Source of the DNA: Euryodendron excelsum | Taxonomy: Eukaryota; Streptophyta; Magnoliopsida; Ericales; Pentaphylacaceae | Reading direction: 5' to 3' | Assembly: GCA_033060915.1 (NCBI GenBank) | Contig: CM065394.1 | Location: forward strand, 32,439,501-32,503,500 | Length of the DNA: 64,000 nt | Part shown: piece by piece, positions 47,358-59,200 of the stretch | Position numbering within the stretch: position 1 is the first letter of the stretch | Layout of the letters: each line of letters starts with the position of its first letter | The notes under the pieces: generated by a model | The model's database searches: none | Told to the model about the DNA's origin: nothing | What the model saw: only the letters and a program-made list of their open reading frames with translations | Program-made: the position numbers and the translations under genes

Positions 47358-50300
47358 TATCACGCCCAGATTTTTCGCACTCGAGGAATACTCACCCAAG
47401 CGGAAAAAATGTTGTACTCTCTCGTTAGAACTCACCCTCCTAGAAGAATGAGTGCGACTAGGTTTGAATTGAAAATTTGATTTGAATAAAGGGCTTTTGA
47501 AAAAGATTCGGAGTCGCCACCTAACTTGATTAAGGTGAGTTAGGTCACCTAAAAACTAAGAGTAATCCGAAGACTACACTTAAGGGTTTTGGAAAACGAT
47601 TTTGAAAATATCTCCTCAAGAGGGGGTTTTTAAGAAAACAAGTTGTTTGGCAACCTTTGGAAAACATTTAGCCCTTTTTTTGAAAAATAACTCCTTTTGG
47701 TCTTTGAAATCAGTGATCCTAAGTTCGGAGGTTGGTTACGTGTAGGGAAGACGCACTAAGCTATCACCCTACCCCGCCCTTTCGGTACCTACATGTCAAT
47801 CTACCCTAGATTCACCTATGAGAGTCTTTAACTAACTAATATTCAACCCTATTCACTTTAGAAAAACAATGTTTAAAAAGAAACTAATATGATGCATGAT
47901 ATGCAAGTGCAATAGAAGAGAATTGAAAAATAGATTTAGAAAGAGATTGAGTTAATTTGAAAATTGAAATTGGAAGGTTTGAAAATTGAAAGTAGAAATT
48001 TAAAAATAGAAATTTTGGAAATTAGAATTTTGAAAATAGATTGGAATTTGAGATTTGAAGAGATTTTGGAAACCGCACCCATGAGGGTGGAATTGAAAGT
48101 TTGAAAAGTGTTGTGACCGCACCTATGAAGGTTGCCTACGTATCCCTTTGGGGGAATCAGGTCAGTCGTAGTTCGGACCGGAGTCCGATTGAAAATAGAA
48201 GGTTGGATTGGAAGAAAGAGATTGAATTGAAAATTGGATTTGATTGGAAATTAGAAAAGGAGATTGGAAATTGAAATTTTGGAAAAGATTGGACTTTGAT
48301 TTGAAAAGGTAGATTTGGACTTGTTTTGAAAAAGAGAAGGTTTAGAAAACTTAGACTTAGGAAAGAGAAGAGACTTAAGAAAGACTCGAGATTAAGAAAG
48401 ATTAGATTGGAATGTTGGATTTGGAAAGATCTTGAAAGATTTGGAAACTTGGAATTTAGGAAAAATTTAGATTAGGAAAATTTCGAATTAGGAAAGTGTC
48501 ATTTTTGGGAAGTTTGAAATTAGGAAAGTTTTAGGTTTAGGAAAGCTTTGAAATTAGGAAAGTTTCATTTTTGGAAAGTTTTGGAATTAGGAAATGTTAG
48601 AATTAGGAAAGTTTTGAATTAAGAAAGTTTTGAATTTTGGAATGTTTGAAAATGGGAAGTTTTGAATTTGAAAAGTTTTGAAAACAAGGAAGTTTTGAAA
48701 ATAAGAAAGTTTTGTTTTAGGAAAGGTTTGAAAAAGAAAAGTTTTCAATTTAGGAAATGTTTGAATTAAGAAAGTTTCGACTTAAGAAAGTCTTAAATTA
48801 AGAAAGCTTTGAGTTTAGAAAAGTCTTAGGTTTGGAAAGATGTTGAAGTTTTGAAAAGTTTAGAGTTTAGAAAGATTTGGGTTTAGAAATATTTAACTTA
48901 AGAAAGTTTTGAATTTAGGAAGCTTAGAATTTTAGAAAGATTTGAAATTTAGAAAGTTTAGGATTTAGAAAGTTTTAGAGTTTGAATTTTAGAAAGTCTT
49001 AAAATTAGAAAAGGCTTAAGTTTAGGAAAGGTTTGAAAACTTAGGTTTAAGAAGTTAAGATTTGAAAAGAGGGTAGAATTAAGAAAGGGTTGAATTAGGA
49101 AAGATTTTTATGTTCAAGTTTTTGGAAACTTAAGGTTTAGGAAAGTGGAAGGTTAGGAAGGATTTGAATTAGGAAAGATTTGGATTTTGAAACTTAAGGA
49201 AAGATTTGAAGTTCAGGTTTAGGAAACTTATGGTTTAGGAAGGTAGGAAATTAGGAAGGTTTGGATTAGGAAGGGATTGGATTTGGTTTCTAAAAGAGAA
49301 AGGTTAGATTTTGTTTCCAAAAACGGAGGACGGGATCTAGTTTCCTAAACGGGGAGATTTGATTTGGTTTCCTAAAGGGAAGATTGGATTTGGTAAGGAT
49401 TTGGAAAGGGAGATTCTAGAAACCCTAGATTTGGAAAATTATTGTTTTGACGTAGAAAAGTGGTTTTGGAAAGGTGTATAGTTTTGATATAGAAAACAAG
49501 AGGTTTTGGAAACCTAGGTTTGGGGCAAAGTTTGAAAATCATGTTTTTGGAAAGAAAATTAGGGTTTCCTAATTGTGGGCTCTAAGGCTTGACTTGGGCT
49601 CTAAGGAAAAGGGATTTTTAGAAAGTGCGTTTTTAGAAACGAAGGTTTTCTAAAAGGGAATCCTAGGGGGGAGACTTTTGGAAAGTGAATTTGAAGAGGG
49701 AGTTTTTGGAAAAAGATTTTAAAGAGAAGGAGTTTTGGAAAGTGTGTTTTTAGAAACGTATATTTTAGAAAGAAGATCCTAGAGGAGAGTTTCTAGAAGG
49801 AAAATTTTGGAAAAGAGAGTTTTTGGAAAGATTTTTGGAGAGAGTTTTTAGAAAGTGGATTTTGAGGAAAAGATTTTGGAGAGGAATTGAAAAAGAGAGT
49901 TTTGAAAAATAGATTTTGGAAGGGAGTTTTTGAAAACAATTTTGAAGAGGGGAGTTTTAGGAAAGTATGTTGAAAAAGAGATTCTTAGGAAGAGATTTTT
50001 AAAGAGAGTTTTTAGAAGGTATAAAAACATCTCACTTTCCTAAAGCAATTCTAACCATAAGAAGGCTAGAACCACTTTAGGAAAGCGGTTTTGAAAACAA
50101 CAAGATTTGAAAATATAGACCAAAAGGTCACTTTTAATGTAACACTTTCCTAAAGCAACCCTAGTCATGGAAAGGCTAGAATCACTCTAGGATTGTGATT
50201 TTGAAAACATATTTTTGAAAAAGAGCTTTTGATGCAATTTTGAAAACAAGTTTGAAAACGATTTTTGAAAACAACTTTTTGAAAACGAATTTTGGAAGAT

Positions 50301-50585
50301 GCAAGACTATGATATGCACAATGCAATTTGGGGTCGTGACCATACAAGGTTAAGGCTTCACCACATAATCAAAGGGGCCGGACCCACGTGGTCTTTGGTT
50401 AGACTAGAAGAAAGCCCCCGACACGGTGACTCTCCAATAGTCCAATCCTACACATAGACCGGGAATCCCCTTGTTTCAAGCATGCAAAGAAAGGGGGGAA
50501 AAGAGATGGGGGATTAAAATAGAGAAAACCCAAGTGGGTTGGAGAGAGAAGAGAGAGGGGGGAAGTGCGGAAACTTAAATAGGGA

Positions 50586-50594
50586 GCCTACCTT
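50586..50594 (-). promoter_or_regulatory. Conserved 5' splice-donor match in giant LTR (copy G)
   Basis: AAG/GTAGGC on the minus strand, about 310 bases downstream of TATA. Corresponding sites: A 2527-2535, B 14246-14253, E 34937-34945 (AAG/GTAAGC), H 60358-60365 (GTAAGC), D 25080-25088 (AAG/GTAATC). Confidence 0.5.
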
Positions 50595-50905
50595 GTATCT
50601 AGTTTATTTTGCGCGTCGTGCAGTCTTCGGTCTTCGTCTTCGTCTTGATTTTCACCTTCAGTCTTTAAGAGTTGTTTTCAAGCTTTGGATGATAGCTCTT
50701 CAAGTCTTCAAGGGATGGTTGAAGGCTAGTGTATGAGTGTATGGGGGAGTGTATAAGTGTATAGGAGGCTAGGGTTTGTGTAGGGTGGCTAGGGTTTGGA
50801 AACCTAGGGAGGCTAGGGTTTTTGGAGGTGCTTGAGCTCTATATATCGAATTGTGTGATTTCTAGGTTAAGTTTGCAGACCCCTTTCACGTTGAATGAGG
50901 CTCTA

Positions 50906-50913
50906 TATTTATA
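50906..50913 (-). promoter_or_regulatory. TATA box of LTR copy G
   Basis: TATAAATA on the minus strand, with GGCGCC palindromes upstream and teloboxes downstream in that sense. Confidence 0.75.
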
Positions 50914-51858
50914 GAGGGAGGACAAACCTAGCGCCTGTTGCAGTGGCGCCAGGCCAAATTCTACACTGGCGCCACTAGGAGTGGTGCTAGGCCATTTTTT
51001 GGCTTGGCGCCACTAGTAGTGGCGCCAGCCAATTAGGAAAGATTTAAGGTCGGCAAGCAACATATCTTTGACTAGATTTGGGCGCCTGTACTAGTGACTA
51101 CCATGCAATTTTTAGCCTGACTTCACTAGGAGTGACTCCGGAAAGTCCGAAAATAATTTGGAGGAGCCGGGAATGACCCGGAAGGCTGGAAAGGAGCAGG
51201 AACACTTAAAATAGTGTCCTGGAGATATTTGACTTGAAAAATGAAAATTGGATGTGTCGGAAAGGTCGACCAAGCCTTTAGGGGCAAAACGGTCAATCGG
51301 GCTGGAAAACTGCCGGGCCGAACCCGGATTGTCCCGGAAAAAGACTTGGGATCTGGAAACATTATTTAGAATGTTCCCAGAGGTTGTCGGTTTGATTTCC
51401 AGAGCCGGCGTGGTCGGAAAAGGAGACCGGCCCACTAGGGGCAAAACGGTCATTTTGTACCTGGTTTGCCGGAACTGACTCGGAATGGTCCGGAAAGGTA
51501 AAGGAAGGTTGAGAATACTATAAAAAGTATTCTCGGGACATTACCAGTTTGATACTCAAAGCCGGTATGGTCGAAGAAGGAGACCGGCCCTCGAGGGGCA
51601 AAACGGTCATTTTGTACCGAGTTGGCCGGAACTGACTCGGAATGATCCGGAAAGGTAAAGGGAGGTTGAGAACACTATAAAAAGTATTCTCAGGAGGTTA
51701 CCGATTTGATACCCAGAGCCGGTGTGGTTCCCGGGGCATTCGGATGCTTAGGGGCGAAATGGTCATCTTGACCGAAAAGTCTCGGAAAAGGTCCTAAGGG
51801 TAGTCTGGTCATTTTTCACCGAAGTGAGCTAACAGACACTGGTGTTGACCTGGGTTTT

Positions 51859-52117
51859 GAGTGTTTCCGCCACTCTCACGGTGTGAGTACTTCCGCTACT
51901 CGGACGAGGTTGATGATTTGTGAGTATTTCTGCTACTTGGACAGGGTTGTGAGTATTTCCGCTACTCGGACGGGGTTGTGAGTATTTCCGCTACTCTAAC
52001 GGTTCTGTGAGTAATTCCGCTACTCTAGCGGTTGTGTGAGTATTTCTGCTACTCTAACGGGGTTGTGTGAGTATTTTCGCTACTCTAACGGTTCTGTGAG
52101 TAGTTTTGCTACTCGGA
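51859..52117. repeat. 29-bp tandem array in U3 of LTR G (first block)
   Basis: Imperfect units of GTGAGTATTTCCGCTACTC followed by TAACGGTTCT or a GGACGG variant. Single units occur in A and E. Confidence 0.85.
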
Positions 52118-52360
52118 CCGTCACGATGAATAAACTGTCTCGAGAGAGGGATTGGAAAGGGGTCTTACCGTCTCCGAAGAGACGTGCCTGGATTGGAACC
52201 GTCTCGAGGAATAAACTGTCTCGAGAGTGGGATTGGAAAGGGGTCTTACCGTCTCCGAAGAGACGTGCCTGGATTGGAGCCGTCTCGAGGAATAAACTGT
52301 CTCGAGAGTGGGATTGGAAAGGGGTCTTACCGTCTTCAAAGAGACGTGCCTGGATTGTGA
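52118..52360. repeat. 81-bp tandem array in LTR G, three units
   Basis: Units start at 52118, 52199 and 52280 (CCGTCTCGAGGAATAAACTG…). Because 81 is divisible by three, frames stay open through the array on both strands (52036-52389 and 52080-52402), but they are repeats, not genes. Confidence 0.92.
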
Positions 52361-52555
52361 GTGTTTCCGCCACTCTAACGGTTTTGTGAGTGTTTCCACC
52401 ACTCTAACGGTTCTGTGAGTATTTCCGCTACTCTAACGGTTCTGTGAGTATTTCCGCTACTCTAACGGTTCTGTGAGTATTTCCGCTACTCTAACGGTTC
52501 TGTGAGTATTTCCGCTACTCTAACAGTTCTGTGAGTAGTTTTGCTACTCGGACCG
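52355..52555. repeat. 29-bp tandem array in U3 of LTR G (second block)
   Basis: At least four nearly identical consecutive units of 29-30 bp (from about 52410 to 52530), each with CCGCTACTCTAACGGTTCTG. Homogeneous, so recently amplified. Confidence 0.9.
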
Positions 52556-52790
52556 TCTCGACGAATAAACTGTCTCGAGAAAGGGATTGGAATTGGAATA
52601 AGAAAGGACAATGCCCCTAAGGGCATTTTGGTCATTTTGCCTCTATTTGGGCCTGACAGGCCCGCGAAGCGATAGAAAGATGGAATTTGGACCTAGAGGA
52701 TTGGTTTTGATTGGAATATGTCCACAATGACTTGAAAACAAGTCTGGACGGAGTGTAGACTGCCGAGCGGTCAAAAATGGGGTGATTACA

Positions 52791-52795
52791 ACTTT
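52791..52795. repeat. Target duplication, right of solo LTR G
   Basis: ACTTT, identical to 47353-47357. Confidence 0.9.
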
Positions 52796-52897
52796 GTCTC
52801 GCCTTTTCACGGTTTTTTGTGCTTCGAGAGGTATTCCTTCCGCCGATCTTTGTCCATTCTATTCATTTCCAACTGTACTTAGCTTAGTTAGAGAGCT

Positions 52898-54201
52898 ATG
52901 GTCGAGACTAGGAGTACTGAGGGTACAGCTGGGGCGGGGACTTCTCAAACTCTGGCCCAGTTTCAGCAGCTCCAGCGTGAGCATGCTAGGAGGGAGAGAG
53001 AGGGAGAGTTTGATACTACTCGTTTCCGGGGGAGAGATCAGGAGCGAGAGTTTGGACGGGTGTGGAGCGCCCGTAAGGTAGTAGTGGAGAGGCGTTGGAC
53101 CGTGAGTCAGTTTGATGGTGAGCCATATGGTTGGCTCCAATCTTTAACCGATCGCCAGTGGTTGGGGTTAGCTTCCTTTAGAGGCCAGTACTCAGCCACC
53201 CTCGTGGCAGAGTTCATGGCTAACATTTCATCAGACCCCGTTGGTGGCGACAGACATATTATTCGCTCTTGGGTTCGGGGTAGGGATATTGTTATCATCC
53301 CAGATTCCTCTGCTGAGCAGTTTGGTATACCAAGGTTGTTAACCCTCAGTTCTCTTATGATGGGGAGCATCCACCATCTCATGAGGAGATGTGCGTCGAG
53401 ATTTTAGCACCGAAAGAGTCCTGGACCGCTTCCCAGATCAGGATTAGGCAGCTTGCCCCCAGATACCACCTGCTGTTCCTTTGGACATGCTATTCGATCT
53501 TTCCACTAGGGAGGACGGTGGAGCGCAGTAGGATGCGGGGGCAGTTGATGTGGGCTATTGGCACAGGTAGGACTATTAACTTGCCCCACTTCATGTATAT
53601 GGCATTGTGGGCCGCGATTCAGGTTGCTACTCCCCAGTCCAGCATCCCCTTTGGTTGCTTTCTGACAGCGAGGATTAGGGCGGCAGGGGTTAGTGTTGCA
53701 GATGTTATGCTTCTCTCTTCCTCGACTGACATAAACTGGAAGACGGAGAAGAGGGTGGCAGGGCAGTTGACGAAGAAGGGAGGGTCGGCTAGTTCAGCTC
53801 ACTCGTCTTCTCAACAACCGCCTTCTCAGACTCAGGAGGAGACCCAGTCAGGGGAGCAGCGGTAGGATCAGACAGGGCAGCCAGCGCAGCCCCAGGCTCA
53901 GGCTCAGGCTCAAGCTCAGGCTCAAGAGGAGCCAGTCCAGGGGACATTACTTCAAACTTTGGCAGCCATCCAGGAGCAGCTGACCACTCAGCAGGCAGAG
54001 CGCCAACAGTGGCAGGCCGACATTATGGCTAGATTAGATCTTTAGGACACTGCCATTGCTGCACTTCAGGGTCAGCTGATTGACATTCAGCAGCAGCAGC
54101 AGCAGACCCAGTCCACCCGACTCCAGGAGATTATCCAGCACCTTGGCCAGCCTCCTCCGGAGGATGATAGAGACTTCTTTTCGGATCTCCAATTAGATTA
54201 G
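52898..54201 (+). pseudogene. Athila 3' accessory ORF (putative plant transposon protein, PF20167-like)
   Basis: ATG at 52898 (MVETRSTEGTAGAG…). The first frame runs to about 53335, where a one-base shift moves the protein to the frame of 53389; then TAG at 53863 and 54043, final stop 54199-54201. The central part (LTDRQWLGLASFRGQYSATLV, then LAPRYHLLFLWTCYSIFPLG and HFMYMALWAAIQVA, SIPFGCFLTARIRAAGV) resembles the 'putative plant transposon protein' domain found downstream of pol in Athila-like elements. The C-terminal third is Gln-rich (AQAQAQ repeats, QQQQQQ at about 54087) with a probable coiled coil. No transmembrane segment is clear. Function unknown; older literature calls this position env-like. 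It has its own upstream TATA region (47240). Confidence 0.75.
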
Positions 54202-55810
54202 ATGCATTGTGCACTTCATAGCATTTCATTTCATATGATGTATCTAAATCTTTTTTATTATAGTGGATGTATTTATTTTTGAGCTGTTTGTATAATGATA
54301 TTTCCTATTGTGGCATACCCTTTTTGTATACGTTTATTATATTCTTCTGTCTATTCTGGAAATATTTTGGCATTTCAGTTACAGATATCCTTTTTGATTG
54401 ATATCCATATCGCATGTATTGTTCCGACCGAGGTAATGGGTATTGTATGGTATTCGTATCGCTCTTTTCTATAACTTGACACCTTAGCTATGTCCTTAAA
54501 TGTTGATATCATTTCTTTTTGGATTTTTTTGTGATGGAGGTGTCAAGGTTGTTTCAAACAAGTACCATACCATGTTTTTGATTAAATTTGAGTTAATGAT
54601 TAACCCACCTTAGAGATTATGATACATTACAAGTTTTTGGCATAAAATCGTTATAAGAGACAATTCACATTGTTGCGGACTAACATGTTATGTGATGCCT
54701 TGTGTTTCATTCTTATGCATGCATGTCCTTATAAGGTGGAGATTTTTACCGTGTGAGCTTTAGAGCCTATTTATCGCCTTTGAAGAGTGAATCACATTTA
54801 TTCAAGCTTACTTTTGTTGATCCTCATTCATTGAATAGCTTCATTATATTTGATTTTGGTTTACGTGTTCGAGTGTTAGATAGATTTATTGACCCCTTAT
54901 ACACATTTGAAGTTTTGATTTGTTGTATTCTTCGGATTCTAAACGCATAGGCCATTTCATTCCATTGAGCCATTTCATGTGTATTTTTCTTCTTCTTAAT
55001 GTTCATATGCATGTGTATAAGTTTAAAAAAATTGTCAATGCCAATAGATGTATTGCTCTTATATTTGTAAAGTTGGAAGTGTATGGAGTTGAAGAGTAAA
55101 GAAATATATATATATATATATATAAAGAAAGGGATGAAAAGGTGTTCCAAAAAAGAAAAAAAAAAAATCAAATACGAAAGAAGTGAGGTGAAGGAAGATT
55201 GCAAAAGTGATTCAAAAGATTACAAATGTGGAAGTGAATATCATTGATCATCATGTGTAATGCGCATGCATATGTTGAAACCCTTTTACCACTTTCTATC
55301 CTCTTACATGGCTCTTTTCTCATTCATCACCCTTATAGCCTTGATGTCCGAAGATATATGAATCTTTAATTCAATTGTGTATAAGGTATTAATGTCAATT
55401 TTTTAGATTATGCTTAACTTGTGAATATTCCTTCATGAAGCTATGCCAAGTCGATACACTTACAATTTATTCGTTTTTGGTTTCGGAATTACTCTACTTG
55501 CATGGTTTATACATTTACTCGTTAAAAGAGCTTTCCATTGAGGGACCATGAGTGTTCATGTTTAAAGTTGAGTGTATACCTTGTGAGACTTGGATCGAAG
55601 TATCGAGGACGTAATTGTACGAGTTTTGAATCATTAGGGTCATATGTCATTGGTAGTACGCGTTATTGTGTTTTATTTCTTCCATGCTTTATGCCTTTGC
55701 CTTGCGATGGTTCACAACCTAGGTGGATGGAGATTTCACTTGAATAAGATTAATACATGTTTATATTTTTGTTTTTCTCTCATACTTTGATAGGGACTAT
55801 CAAAGGTTTA
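54202..55810 (+). other. Athila 3' non-coding region
   Basis: AT-rich, no recognisable gene. An AT microsatellite lies at 55104-55124 and A-rich sequence around 55148-55170. Small ORFs (54753-54950, 55538-55747) lack motifs. Confidence 0.7.
55104..55124. repeat. AT dinucleotide microsatellite
   Basis: About ten AT units. Confidence 0.9.
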
Positions 55811-55822
55811 GTTGGGGGGTGT
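55811..55822 (+). other. Polypurine tract of Athila (plus copy)
   Basis: GTTGGGGGGTGT immediately before the 3' LTR start TGATTACTC. Primes plus-strand DNA synthesis. Confidence 0.85.
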
Positions 55823-55958
55823 TGATTACTCTTAGAAATAGTAATCTTTAGGCTTAAATTGTTAGTTGATTAGTTGAATTTCAGTGTTAATTTAGTATTC
55901 TAACTCCTAAAATGCATTAAACCTCTTTTTATGCACTTCTTATAGGAATTGGGGATGA

Positions 55959-56224
55959 CCGATCGATCGCCCGATCGAACGGTCCACGAAACGTTCGATT
56001 GCCCGATCGATCGATGATCTTGCGATCAATCAGTGATTCTCTGTTCGACCTTCTGCAGCAAACTTCAGAGAGGGCGTTTTTCCGATCGGTCGGTCGTTCG
56101 ATCAGTGACGTCGGAATTTCCTCAACAGACTACACAGAAGCAAACTTCAGAGAGGTCGGTTTTGCGATCGATCGGGCGTTTGATCGCCTAGACCGTTCGA
56201 TCGATCGCCTACCGATCAATCGGT
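55959..56224 (+). repeat. GATCGATC palindrome cluster, 3' LTR
   Basis: Same array as 39148-39425 with scattered transitions inside the GATC cores. Confidence 0.85.
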
Positions 56225-56251
56225 GTGTACAGACTCTGTTTTTCTATAGAG

Positions 56252-56259
56252 TATAAAAG
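56252..56259 (+). promoter_or_regulatory. TATA box of Athila 3' LTR
   Basis: TATAAAAG, about 28 bases after the palindrome cluster; intact here, altered in the 5' LTR. Confidence 0.65.
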
Positions 56260-59200
56260 CTGTATATACAGGACAAAAAGGATTCTAGGCTATTTTCTGC
56301 AGAAACTGGACAGAAGAGAAGCTTCAAAAAGGGGTCTTTTGTTATTTTGTAAGTTTTTTAGTTAGATTTACTTTAATGCTTTGTATTTGATGTCATTTAT
56401 TGCTTTTGGATCATTATAAATGAATGCTTGATATATATGAAGTGAATGGTTTTCTACTCTTTCTAGCCATTTTCCATCATTTTCTTGCCACTTTCCCTCA
56501 CTTTCTTAGCAACCAAACACTAGCTCTATATAGTTTAATGGTAGATTTGTCTTCTTTTATGCTCTTTGACATGGATTCTAGTAGCTAAATACCCCTTGGA
56601 TGTGGTTGTGAAGATCCACCAAAGATCTTCAAAGGGTGAAAAATGAGTTGTATGAACTTCAATGGCATATCCTTAAAATTTCATGAGTTCATTTGATTTA
56701 GTATGAGATTCATTAGAAAAACTTAGATTCATAACCCCTTGGCAATATTTATGCACAAATCAATGTTTGGTATAGGTATTGCACATGTCTAAGGTTTGAT
56801 TCTAGGGTACCAATTATAGATTCCCTCTTTATGCTCAATCAAACAAAAATCTACATTTTTATAGTTAACATTTTTTGAATGAAGAATCCAAGGTGTGATT
56901 CTTGATTTGAGTTATAAACCTCTCATTGGAAACCCTTGTTGTGAATTGGTGGATCGAAACAGCTATGTCCAAGCTTTTCTTCTAAATTGCATAAAACTAG
57001 ATTTTATTGTCTTTATTAGTCATTAAATTATTGCATGAAGCATTGAACCACCATCATCTCAAAACCAATATATTTTCGGTCTCTTTTATGTTAGGAAAAG
57101 ACAAGAATTTTCATTTGTAATCCATTAAGATAGGTGCCCGTGCTAGTTGAGTGTCGCGCCCAGATTTTTCGCACTCGAGGAATACTCACCCAAGCGGGAA
57201 AAATGTTGTACTCTCTCGTTAGAACTTACCCTCCTAAAAGAATGAGTGCGACTAGGTTTGAATTGAAAACTGGTTTGAATAAAGGGCTTTTGAAAAAGAT
57301 TCGGCGTCGCCACCTAACTTGATTAAGATAAGTTAGGTCACCTAAAAACTAAGCATAATCCGAAAACTACACTTAGGGTTTTTGGGAAACGATTTTGAAA
57401 ATATCTCCTCAATAGAGGGTTTTTAGGAAAATAGGTTGTTTGGCAACCTTTGGAAAACATTTAGCCCTTTTTGAAAAATAACTCCGTTTTAGTCTTTGAA
57501 AACAGTGATTCTAAGTTCGGAGGTTGGTTACGTATAGGGAAGACGCACTAAGTCATCACCCTATCCCGCCTTTTCGATGCCTACATGTCAATCTACCCTA
57601 GATTCACCTATGAGAGTCTTTTAACTAACTAATGTTCAATCCTATTCACTTTGAAAATAATGTTTTTAAAAAGATATGATGCATGAGATGCAAGTACAAG
57701 ATAAGAGAATTGAAAAATAGATTTGGAAAGAAATTGATTTGATTTGAAAAAGATTTGAAGAGATAGAATTGAAATTGGAAAGTTTTAGAAATTGGAAATA
57801 AAGATTTGAAAATAGAGTTTTGGAATTGAAAACTTGAAATAGATATGGAATTGGAGACTTGAAAAGATTGTGGAATTTGAGATTTGAAGAAAGTTGTGAC
57901 CGCACCTATGAAGGTTGCCTACGTATCCCTTTGGGGGAATCAGGTCAGTCGTAGTTCGGACCGGAGTCCGATTGAAAAGAGATTGATTTGAAAAGAGAGA
58001 TTGGATTGGAAGAAAGAGATTGAATTGAAAATTGGATTTGATTTGAGATTAGAAGAGGAGATTGGAAATTGGAATTGAGAAGATTGGACTTGCTTTGGAA
58101 GGACTGATTTTGGAAAGACTTAGTTTTGGAAAGATGGAGGTTTAGGAAACCTAGACTTAAGAAAGATAGGAGACCTAGGAAAGACTTGAGATTAAGAAAG
58201 ATTGGATTGGAATGTTGGACTTGGAAGGTTTGGAAAGATTGAAAGGATTGGATTTAGGAAATGTTCAAATTAGGAAAGATTTGAATTAGGAAAGTTTTCA
58301 CTTTAGGAAAGTTTTGAAATTGGAAAGTTTCAAATTAAGAAAGTTTTGAATTAGGAAAGGTTTGAAAAAGGAAAGTTTCTAATTTAGGAAATGTTTGAAT
58401 TTGGAATGTTTTGACTTAGGAAAGTTTTGAAAATTGAAAAGTTTTGAAATAGGGAAGTTTTGAAAATTGGAAAGTTTAGAAAACAAGGAAGTTTTAAAAG
58501 AAAGTTTTGAGTTTAGAAAAGTTTTAGATTTGAAAAGATTTTGAAGTTTTGGAAAGCTTAGAATTTGGGAAGATTTAGGTTTAGAAAGATTTAACTTAAG
58601 AAAGTTTCAAATTTAGAAAGTTTTGATTTTGGAAAGATTTGAAATTTAGAAAGTTTAAGATTTTGAAAGATTTAGGGTTTTAGAAAATCTTAAGATTAGG
58701 AAAGGTTTGAGTTTAGGAAAAGTTTAAAAACTTGAATTTGGAAAGTTAAGATTTGGAAAGGGGTTGAATTAGGAAAGGGTTGAATTAGGAAAGATTTGAA
58801 AGTTGAGTTTTAAAACTTAGGAAAGATTTTTATGTTCAAGTTTTGAAAACTTAAGATTTAGAAAAGGAGAAGCTTAGGAAGGATTCGAATTAGGAAAGAT
58901 TTGGATTTTGAAATTCTAGGAAAGATTTAAAGTTTAGGTTTAGGAAACTTATGGTTTAGGAATGTAGGAAATTAGGAAGGAGTTGAATTAGGAAAAGTTT
59001 GGAATTTGTTTCCAAAAACGGAGAACTGGATCTAGTTTCCTAAACGGATAGATTGGATTTGGTTTCCTAAAAGGAAGGTTAGATTTGGTTTCCTAAAGGG
59101 AAGATTGAATTAACAAGGATTTGAAAAGGGAGGTTTTGGAAACCTTAGATTCGGAAAATTATAGTTTTGACGTAGAAAATAGGTATTGGAAGCATGTATA

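Larger units (their letters stand above)
47358..52790 (-). mobile_element. Giant LTR copy G, solo LTR with perfect 5-bp duplication
   Basis: TATCACGCCCAG (TG changed to TA) to GGTGATTACA on the plus strand, 5433 bp. Both flanks are ACTTT. Sense order on the minus strand: U3 with a 29-bp array (52355-52555), an 81-bp array (52118-52360) and a second 29-bp array (51859-52117), GGCGCC palindromes (50935-51030), TATA (50906), AAACCCTAG teloboxes (50765-50822), splice donor AAG/GTAGGC (50586-50594), then a purine-rich tract on the plus strand (47860-50030). It lies in the leader of the Athila 3' ORF. Confidence 0.95.
38989..57151 (+). mobile_element. Athila-type Ty3/gypsy element, near full length, plus strand
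   Basis: Order: 5' LTR 38989-40480, PBS, leader, gag-pol 40987-46740, spacer with second promoter, 3' accessory ORF 52898-54201, PPT 55811-55822, 3' LTR 55823-57151 (last 128 bases missing, cut by element H). Solo LTR G (47358-52790) is nested inside. Without G the element would be about 12.9 kb, fitting Athila. The 5' LTR lies on AAAAC (38984-38988); the matching duplication is beyond the truncation. Confidence 0.93.
55823..57151 (+). mobile_element. Athila 3' LTR (plus copy), truncated
   Basis: TGATTACTCTTAG… parallel to 38989 onward; stops at GCTAGTTGAG, the equivalent of 40352, where LTR H begins. The last 128 bases are not in the window. A 27-base segment of the 5' LTR is missing near 55949. 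Confidence 0.92.

Noticed and set aside
52410..52530. CRISPR-like regular short repeats
   Set aside because: Units are contiguous 29-bp tandem repeats with no unique spacers, inside a plant LTR.
52898..53865. Host gene in front of which an LTR inserted
   Set aside because: The protein resembles a retrotransposon-linked plant domain, is collinear with the Athila element between pol and PPT, and carries a frameshift and stops.
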